A stretch of DNA of 6,571 nucleotides from Actinomycetota bacterium (lineage in GTDB: Bacteria; Actinomycetota; Acidimicrobiia; Acidimicrobiales; Ilumatobacteraceae). Numbering within the stretch: position 1 is the first letter of the stretch; every line of letters starts with the position of its first letter. This document shows, piece after piece, positions 1 through 5,321 of the stretch. The notes beneath the pieces were generated by a model. It made no database searches, had not been told where the DNA came from, and was given only the letters and a program-made list of their open reading frames with translations. Location of the stretch: contig RGGX01000070.1 of assembly GCA_010024485.1 (NCBI GenBank), positions 1 to 6,571 on the forward strand. The letters are read 5' to 3'. Both the position numbers and the translations under genes were made by a program.

Positions 1-1
1 C

Positions 2-3000
2 GGCCCCAACGGCTCCGGCAAGTCCAATGTCGTCGACGCGGTCGCCTGGGTGCTCGGCGCGCAGGCCCCCAAGGCCGTCCGGTCGCAGAAGATGGACGAC
101 GTGATCTTCGCCGGCACGGCGAAGCGCCCGGCCCTCGGACGCGCCGAGGTCAGCCTGACCCTCGACAACTCCGCCGGTCTGCTGCCGGTCGAGTTCAACG
201 AGGTGACCGTCACCCGCATCCTGTTCCGCTCCGGCGACAGCGAGTACGCCATCAACGGGGTCCCGTGCCGGCTGCTCGACGTCCAGGAACTGCTGTCGGA
301 TGCCGGCGTGGGCAGGCAGCAGCACGTGATCGTGAGCCAGGGGCAGATCGATGCCGTTCTCAACGCCCGGCCGGAGGAACGTCGAGCGATCATCGAAGAG
401 GCCGCGGGCGTCCTCAAGTTCCGCAAGCGCAAGGAGAAGGCCGAGCGTCGCCTCGATGCCACCGAGGCCAACCTGCTGCGCCTGCAGGACCTCGTCCGCG
501 AGGTCCGCCGCCAGTTGCGCCCCCTCGAGCGTCAGGCCCAGGCCGCCCAGCGTCACGGTGACCTCCAGAGCGAACTCGATGCCCTGCGCGTCCACGTCGC
601 CGGTCGCGAGATCGCCGCCATGCGGGCCCGCCTCGAGTCGATCGAGACCATCCGGGTCGAGGCCGGCACGTCCGAGGAGACCGCGAAGTCCGACCTGACG
701 AGGCTCGACACCGAGGCGCTCGCCATCGAAGCCCGCCTGACCGCCCGTGGCGAGCACGATGTCAGGGACCAACTCGTCGCGGCGGAGCAGTTGCGCGAGC
801 GGGCGCGAGGGCTGACCGGCATCCTCGCGGAGCGTCGCCGGGGTCTCGAGCGCGACCGTGGTCAACTGATGGACGCCGGTCTGATCGCCACCCTCGAAGC
901 CGATGTCGCCGGATACCAGGCCGAACTGGCCGAGGTGCTCGAGGGTCTGGCCGGGTTCGAGCCCGCGCTCGCCGAGTTGACCTCGGAGGAGGAGGCGTTC
1001 GCCGCGGAGCGCGACAGCGCTGTGGCTCCGACCGAGGAGGAGCCGAGCACGCGGGCGGCGAGCGCTGCCGCCGAGGTCCGCGGCGAGCTCCGGTCGGTTC
1101 GGGCCTCGGTGGACCGCACGGAGAACGAGCGGCGGCGTATCGCCGATCGGCTCGAGCAGGCCGTCCGTCGGCTCGACGAACTCGACCAGGACATCGAGCG
1201 CCTTCGGTCGGAGTTGGCCGAGGCCGCAGCGGGGGAGGGCCCGCTCGTCGAGGAGCTGACCTCGGCGGAGAACGAACGTCTGGCCGCCGGGGCCGCGATG
1301 GAACGCGCGACGACGGCCCGTCAGGAGTGCGCCGAGACGCGCTCGCGCGCTGTCGCCAGGGCCGAGGCACTGCAGATGGCCGTCGACTCGGCCCGGGCCC
1401 GAGCCGGAGCCGAGCGCCTGGTCGGCGTCGACGGTGTGCTCGGCACCCTGCTCGAGTTGGTGACCATCGAGGACGGATGGGCCGACGCGGTCGAAGCCGC
1501 TCTCGGCGACGCCTTGGCGGCGGTCGTGGTCGATGGGGCCGGTTCGGCGCGCCGGGCGCTCGCGACCCTGCGGGGAGCCGGCACGACGGGTGCGGTCATC
1601 GCCACCGGCGGGGCTCCGCGAGAGGCGGTCGGTCCGGTGGATGGCGCGAGTCCGCTTCTCGGTCGCGTCACCTCGTCGTCGCCGGGTGTTCCCGAACTCC
1701 TCTCGTCGCTGCTCGCGCGCGCGGTCGTGGCTGACGACGTCGATCGCGCGGTCGACATCGCCCTTGCCGATCCGACGTTGACGGTGGTGACCTCGGAGGG
1801 TGACCGTTTCTCGCCGAACGGTTGGCGTATCGGAACCTCCTCGGGTGGCGCGACGGCCGCCGCCCTCGCCGACGCGATCGCGGCGGCGGAGGCGGCAGAG
1901 ACCGCGCTGCAGGCCGCGGATCGCGAGTTGGCTGCGGCATCGGCCGAACTCGACCGCGCTCGGTCGTCGGAGGTGGAGGTCGGTCGGCGGCTCGATCTCA
2001 ACGACGGTCGGTTCCACGCGGCGTCGGAGGCTCTCGAGAGCGCGCAGTCGCGACGGCGCGAACTCGCAGGGGAGCGCGAGTCGATGGAGAGCGCCCTCGG
2101 TGATCTCGTCGGCCACCTCGAGGCGGAGAGGGCTCGGATCGCCGAGATGGAGGCGGTGTTGCCGTCGCTCGAGACCGACGAGCGTGCCGAGGCCGAGGCC
2201 GCGCGACGGGTGCGTGAGGAGCAGGCCGCGGTCGAGACCCGCGCCGCGGTGCTCGCCTCGCGACGGCGCGATCTCGAGGTCCGGGCTGCCGGACTCCGCG
2301 AGCGCGAGGAGTTCCTCCGTCGGCGTATCGCCGAGACCGAGGCCCGTCTCGATGCCGACCGGGACGCGCGCAGCAGCGCTGAGCACCGACGACTCGAGGT
2401 CGAGCGGTCGCTGTTGGCGGTGGAGCGCCTGTCGGCCTATGTCTCGTCCCGTCTCGTGGAGATCGAAACGATCCACGCCGAGCTGAGCGAGCGCCGCCGA
2501 CGGCAGAGCGACGAGGTTCGGGAGATGACCGCGCAGCTCGACGAGGTACGTCGCGCCCGGGTGGAGGCGGAACGCTCCCTCGAGGCCTCGCGCGAGCGCG
2601 CCCATCGCGCCGATCTCGATGAGGCCGAGGCCCGCCTCCGTCTCGAGACCGCGGTCGAGACGCTGCGGCGTGACCTCGACGTCGAGCCCGAGGCCGCTGA
2701 GGAGGCGCCCCTGCCCGAGCTGCCCGAGGGGGCCACGGCCGCCGGTCGGGTGCGTGAGCTCGAGCGCGAGCTCCGGCTCCTCGGGCCGATCAACCCGCTC
2801 GCCCTCGAGGAGTTCAACGAGCTCAACCAGCGACACCAGTTCCTCGAGGAGCAACTCGAAGACGTCCGTTCCACCCGCCGCGATCTCAACCGTGTGATCG
2901 CCGCCATCGACGGCGAGATCCAGACGGTGTTCGCCGCGGCGTTCGCCGATGTGAGCACCAACTTCACGCAGCTCTTCGCCAGCCTGTTCCCCGGCGGGTC

Positions 3001-3382
3001 CGGCGCGCTCCGGTTGACGGCCCCCGACGATCTGCTCTCCACCGGTATCGAAGTGGAGGCGAAGCCCGGTGGCAAGAACGTCAAGAAGTTGTCGCTGCTC
3101 TCGGGTGGTGAGCGCTCGCTGACCGCCCTCGCGTTCCTGTTCGCCGTGTTCCGGAGTCGCCCCTCACCCTTCTACGTGATGGACGAGGTGGAGGCCGCCC
3201 TCGATGACGTCAACCTGCATCGCTTCCTCCAGCTGATCCAGGAGTTCCGTCGTGAGGCGCAGTTGATCATCGTGTCGCACCAGAAGCGGACGATGGAGGC
3301 CGGCGACTCCCTCCTCGGTGTCTCGATGCAGCCCGGTGGCTCGTCGAAGGTCGTGACCGAGCGGGTCAAGGCCGCCGGCTGA
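2..3382 (+). CDS. smc: Chromosome segregation protein SMC (5'-truncated by window edge)
   Basis: Structural-maintenance-of-chromosomes ATPase. It forms a homodimeric ring, normally with ScpA and ScpB, that compacts and helps segregate the chromosome. The frame is open from base 2, and its first visible residues are the Walker A motif GPNGSGKSN, so about 30-35 N-terminal residues are missing; the GTG at position 50 lies after Walker A and cannot be the start. Numbering from base 2 gives 1126 visible residues. In order: Walker A (1-9); Q-loop VSQGQID around Gln113; a long Glu/Arg/Ala-rich coiled coil to about 470; a globular hinge at about 474-616 starting GVDGVLGTLLELV; a returning coiled coil to about 940; the signature LSGGERS at 1033-1039; Walker B YVMDEVEAALDD with Asp1061 and Glu1062; and the switch histidine His1093 in IIVSHQKRTME. 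All catalytic elements in the window are intact, and the length fits a full bacterial SMC. RecN and SbcC are excluded by the hinge and the DEVEAALDD box. Confidence 0.97.
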   Translation, partial: GPNGSGKSNVVDAVAWVLGAQAPKAVRSQKMDDVIFAGTAKRPALGRAEVSLTLDNSAGLLPVEFNEVTVTRILFRSGDSEYAINGVPCRLLDVQELLSDAGVGRQQHVIVSQGQIDAVLNARPEERRAIIEEAAGVLKFRKRKEKAERRLDATEANLLRLQDLVREVRRQLRPLERQAQAAQRHGDLQSELDALRVHVAGREIAAMRARLESIETIRVEAGTSEETAKSDLTRLDTEALAIEARLTARGEHDVRDQLVAAEQLRERARGLTGILAERRRGLERDRGQLMDAGLIATLEADVAGYQAELAEVLEGLAGFEPALAELTSEEEAFAAERDSAVAPTEEEPSTRAASAAAEVRGELRSVRASVDRTENERRRIADRLEQAVRRLDELDQDIERLRSELAEAAAGEGPLVEELTSAENERLAAGAAMERATTARQECAETRSRAVARAEALQMAVDSARARAGAERLVGVDGVLGTLLELVTIEDGWADAVEAALGDALAAVVVDGAGSARRALATLRGAGTTGAVIATGGAPREAVGPVDGASPLLGRVTSSSPGVPELLSSLLARAVVADDVDRAVDIALADPTLTVVTSEGDRFSPNGWRIGTSSGGATAAALADAIAAAEAAETALQAADRELAAASAELDRARSSEVEVGRRLDLNDGRFHAASEALESAQSRRRELAGERESMESALGDLVGHLEAERARIAEMEAVLPSLETDERAEAEAARRVREEQAAVETRAAVLASRRRDLEVRAAGLREREEFLRRRIAETEARLDADRDARSSAEHRRLEVERSLLAVERLSAYVSSRLVEIETIHAELSERRRRQSDEVREMTAQLDEVRRARVEAERSLEASRERAHRADLDEAEARLRLETAVETLRRDLDVEPEAAEEAPLPELPEGATAAGRVRELERELRLLGPINPLALEEFNELNQRHQFLEEQLEDVRSTRRDLNRVIAAIDGEIQTVFAAAFADVSTNFTQLFASLFPGGSGALRLTAPDDLLSTGIEVEAKPGGKNVKKLSLLSGGERSLTALAFLFAVFRSRPSPFYVMDEVEAALDDVNLHRFLQLIQEFRREAQLIIVSHQKRTMEAGDSLLGVSMQPGGSSKVVTERVKAAG

Positions 3383-3396
3383 GCACCGCTCAGGGC
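3374..3396. terminator. Hairpin spanning both stop codons of convergent smc and peroxiredoxin genes
   Basis: CTGAGC (3379-3384) and GCTCAG (3388-3393) form a perfect 6-bp stem around a 3-nt ACC loop. GCC (3374-3376) with GGC (3394-3396) adds three pairs past a 2-nt GG bulge. The smc stop (TGA, 3380-3382) lies in one arm, and the peroxiredoxin stop (TCA on +, 3390-3392) in the other. The palindrome is nearly the same on both strands, so it could fold at the 3' end of either transcript. No T-tract follows on either side, so it is not a classical intrinsic terminator. A bidirectional terminator or 3'-end stabiliser is an inference; such a short palindrome could also be incidental. Confidence 0.4.
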
Positions 3397-4016
3397 TGGT
3401 CGGCCCACCGGAGGTAGGGCTTGACCTCCTCGACATTGTCGAGTCGCTCTCGGGCGTCGTCGGTCGAGACCGTCGGCGACACGATCACCCGATCACCGGG
3501 CCGCCAGTCGGCCGGGGTGGCGATGGGCGCGGCGTCGGTGGCCTGGAGGGCGTCGATGACGCGGACCAGCTCGTCGAAGTTCCGGCCCACCGACTTCGGG
3601 TAGGTCAGGGTGAGGCGGACCCGGTGGTCGGGGTCGATGATGAAGACCGAGCGCACCGTCGAGGCGTCGCCGGCGCCGGGGTGGATCATGTCGTAGAGCT
3701 CGGCCACGGCGCGGTCGGGGTCGGCGATGATCGGGAAGTTGAGGTCGGTGCCGCCGACCTCACCGATGTCGGGAGCCCAGGCGCGGTGGTCCTCGATCGG
3801 GTCGACCGAGATGGCGATGGCCTTGGTGTTCCGAGCGGCGAACTCCGCGTTGAGGGCCGCGGTGCGTCCGAGTTCGGTGGTGCACACCGGGGTGAAGTCG
3901 GCGGGGTGGCTGAACAGCACCGCCCAGGAGTCGGTCTTCCAGTCGTGGAAGTCGATCTCACCCTCGGTGGTGTCGGCGTGGAAGTCGGGTGCGGTGTCTC
4001 CGAGTCGCAGGCTCAT
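3390..4016 (-). CDS. 1-Cys peroxiredoxin (Prx6/AhpC-TSA family)
   Basis: Cytosolic thiol peroxidase of 208 residues, expected to reduce hydrogen peroxide, organic hydroperoxides or peroxynitrite. The catalytic motif PADFTPVCTTE carries Thr42 and the peroxidatic Cys45, and Arg122 in STVRSVFIIDP matches the conserved active-site arginine. Cys45 is the only cysteine, so there is no resolving cysteine; regeneration must use an external thiol or partner. The C-terminal half, with PADWRPGDRVIV (about 164-175) and the ending VKPYLRWADQP, is the extended domain typical of Prx6-type enzymes and sets it apart from 2-Cys AhpC, Bcp or Tpx. The ATG start has a strong Shine-Dalgarno 7 nt upstream. No signal peptide is seen. 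It is convergent with smc, divergent from ftsY, and the only - strand gene here, so it is probably monocistronic. No reductase gene lies in the window. The name ahpC is sometimes used for such genes, but I leave the symbol blank because the subfamily differs. Confidence 0.95.
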   Translation of the reverse strand: MSLRLGDTAPDFHADTTEGEIDFHDWKTDSWAVLFSHPADFTPVCTTELGRTAALNAEFAARNTKAIAISVDPIEDHRAWAPDIGEVGGTDLNFPIIADPDRAVAELYDMIHPGAGDASTVRSVFIIDPDHRVRLTLTYPKSVGRNFDELVRVIDALQATDAAPIATPADWRPGDRVIVSPTVSTDDARERLDNVEEVKPYLRWADQP

Positions 4017-4022
4017 CGTGGT

Positions 4023-4030
4023 TCTCCTCT
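4023..4030 (-). promoter_or_regulatory. Shine-Dalgarno of the peroxiredoxin gene
   Basis: Read on the - strand, AGAGGAGA lies just upstream of the ATG at 4016-4014. The AGGAG core (4028-4024) sits 7 nt from the start codon. This is a strong, well-placed ribosome binding site that fixes the start, and it contrasts with the lack of a comparable site before ftsY. Confidence 0.8.
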
Positions 4031-4069
4031 GGTCGAGTGGGCGCGGATCGGGGGGTCCGACCGCCGCGA

Positions 4070-4107
4070 TTGACCGTAGGTGACAAAATCCCGACTTGCA
4101 AGGTCAA
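4070..4107. repeat. Inverted repeat TTGACC / GGTCAA overlapping the candidate peroxiredoxin promoter
   Basis: TTGACC at 4070-4075 and GGTCAA at 4102-4107 are exact inverted 6-bp arms separated by 26 nt. A second, contiguous 8-bp palindrome, CTTGCAAG, lies at 4095-4102. The arms touch or flank the predicted -10 and -35 elements, where an operator would be expected. It does not match an OxyR, FurA or other peroxide-sensor box that I recognise. Chance occurrence is possible. Confidence 0.25.
4073..4101 (-). promoter_or_regulatory. Candidate sigma70-type promoter for the peroxiredoxin gene
   Basis: On the - strand, TTGCAA (4101-4096) could be a -35 element. TACGGT (4078-4073), a TANNNT-type -10 element, follows after a 17-nt spacer. 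Transcription would begin near 4066 and give a leader of about 50 nt that contains the Shine-Dalgarno. The elements sit in the most AT-rich part of the intergenic region. The match is partial (4 of 6 bases and 3 of 6), so this is a prediction only. Confidence 0.4.
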
Positions 4108-4139
4108 CTTTGATCGATCACCGCGATCGGCGCCGGCGG

Positions 4140-4145
4140 TAGCGT
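4140..4145 (+). promoter_or_regulatory. Candidate -10 box for leaderless ftsY transcription
   Basis: TAGCGT fits the TANNNT form of an actinobacterial -10 element and ends 7 nt before the GTG at 4153. A transcript starting there would begin at or next to the start codon. Leaderless mRNAs of this geometry are common in Actinobacteria. The lack of any good Shine-Dalgarno upstream of the GTG supports the reading. No convincing -35 element is seen 16-19 nt upstream. Confidence 0.4.
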
Positions 4146-4152
4146 CGCTCGC

Positions 4153-5283
4153 GTGGACTCCTCAGGCAGTCAGTGGATCTATCTCGTCCTCATCGGGGCC
4201 GTTCTCGCCTTCGGGATCGGCGTGCTCTGGTGGTCGCGTCGTTCGCGCACCGGGAACCCGACGACCGCCGCCCGGTCGCCGGTCTCGGCGACGCCTGTCG
4301 AGACTCCGGCTTCGGTCACACCGGAGACCGCGGTCGACGAGATCGATCCCGAACCCGAGGCCTCGGCGGATGATGGTTCGCCGCGGAGCCTGCGCGATCG
4401 ACTGGGTCGGGCCCGAGCCGCCATCGGGGGAGCCGTCGGGTCGGTGCTCGGCCGTTCCGCCATCGACGACTCCGTGTGGGAGGAACTCGAGGAGGGGCTG
4501 CTGCTCGCCGACGTCGGCGTCGGCGTGACCGATGACCTGCTCGGTGGACTCCGCGCCCGAGTCGACTCCGGGGAGATCACCGAACCCGACGCGCTGATCG
4601 CCGCACTCCGCGCTGAGATGGTCGCCCGCCTCGACGGGGCTGACCGTGGACTCTCGACCCGCGATGATGCGGGGCCGTCGGTGTGGCTCTTCGTCGGTGT
4701 CAACGGTGTCGGCAAGACGACGACCATCGGCAAGCTCGCCTCGCGGGAGACGGCGCGCGGGGTGACGGCACTGCTGGCGGCGGGAGACACATTCCGAGCC
4801 GCCGCCGCCGAGCAGCTGACCATGTGGGGCGAGCGCAGTGGCCTCGAGGTGGTCCGGGGCTCCGAGGGCGGCGACCCGTCCTCGGTGGTGTTCGACGCTG
4901 TCGAGCGCGCGGCGGCCAAGGGGGTCGACCTGGTCCTCGCCGACACCGCCGGTCGTCTCCACAACAAGAGCAATCTGATGGACGAGCTCGCCAAGGTGCG
5001 CCGGGTCGCCGAGAAGGGCGCCGGTGTCGTCACCGAGACGCTGCTCGTGATCGACGCCACCACCGGCCAGAACGGTCTGGTCCAGGCCCGCGAGTTCGGC
5101 GAGGCCACCGCGGTCACCGGGGTGGTCGTGACGAAACTGGACGGCTCGGCCAAGGGCGGGATCGTGTTCGCGGTGGAGACCGAGCTCGGCATCCCGGTGA
5201 AACTCGTCGGCGTCGGGGAGGGTGTCGACGATCTCGTGCCCTTCGATCCCGCGGAGTTCGTCGACGCCCTCGTCGGTGACTGA
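4153..5283 (+). CDS. ftsY: Signal recognition particle receptor FtsY, membrane-anchored
   Basis: SRP-receptor GTPase that docks ribosome-SRP complexes at the inner face of the plasma membrane and hands nascent membrane proteins to SecYEG, working with Ffh. It has 376 residues. A hydrophobic segment at about 8-28 (IYLVLIGAVLAFGIGVLWW), followed by RRSR, is an N-in/out transmembrane anchor. A short Pro/Thr/Glu/Asp-rich linker runs to about residue 75. The N domain comes next, then the G domain: G1 GVNGVGKT (182-189), G2 DTFRAAAAEQL (212-222), G3 DTAGR (264-268), G4 TKLDG (327-331) and the closing GVGEGVDDLVPFDPAEF. All GTPase motifs are intact. The GTG start at 4153 is chosen because it places the anchor at the N terminus; no strong Shine-Dalgarno precedes it. 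Ffh is excluded because there is no M domain after the G domain and the protein carries an N-terminal anchor. ftsY commonly follows smc directly in Actinobacteria; here a reversed gene intervenes. Confidence 0.97.
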   Translation: MDSSGSQWIYLVLIGAVLAFGIGVLWWSRRSRTGNPTTAARSPVSATPVETPASVTPETAVDEIDPEPEASADDGSPRSLRDRLGRARAAIGGAVGSVLGRSAIDDSVWEELEEGLLLADVGVGVTDDLLGGLRARVDSGEITEPDALIAALRAEMVARLDGADRGLSTRDDAGPSVWLFVGVNGVGKTTTIGKLASRETARGVTALLAAGDTFRAAAAEQLTMWGERSGLEVVRGSEGGDPSSVVFDAVERAAAKGVDLVLADTAGRLHNKSNLMDELAKVRRVAEKGAGVVTETLLVIDATTGQNGLVQAREFGEATAVTGVVVTKLDGSAKGGIVFAVETELGIPVKLVGVGEGVDDLVPFDPAEFVDALVGD

Positions 5284-5321
5284 TCGGGAACCACGAGACC
5301 ACCGACGTCGTCGAACAGGTC

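Noticed and set aside
50..52. GTG at position 50 as the start of smc.
   Set aside because: The same frame is open to base 2 and encodes the Walker A motif upstream of it, so the real start lies outside the window.
1421..1850. The change from coiled coil to a globular, Val/Ala/Gly-rich stretch in smc as a possible inserted domain.
   Set aside because: Position and content match the normal SMC hinge of actinobacterial proteins.
762..3084. Several 200-residue-class open frames on both strands inside smc.
   Set aside because: All are Arg/Ser/Ala-rich shadow frames caused by the lack of AT-rich stop codons. The smc frame alone carries recognisable domains.
3624..4083. Open frames of 118 and 149 codons on the + strand across the peroxiredoxin gene.
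   Set aside because: They are antisense to a gene with a complete peroxiredoxin active site and Shine-Dalgarno, and their products show no recognisable domain.
5284..5321. A terminator or separate promoter between ftsY and the lipoprotein gene.
   Set aside because: The 38-nt gap holds only the short palindrome GACGTC, with no stable hairpin, T-tract or paired -35/-10 elements.
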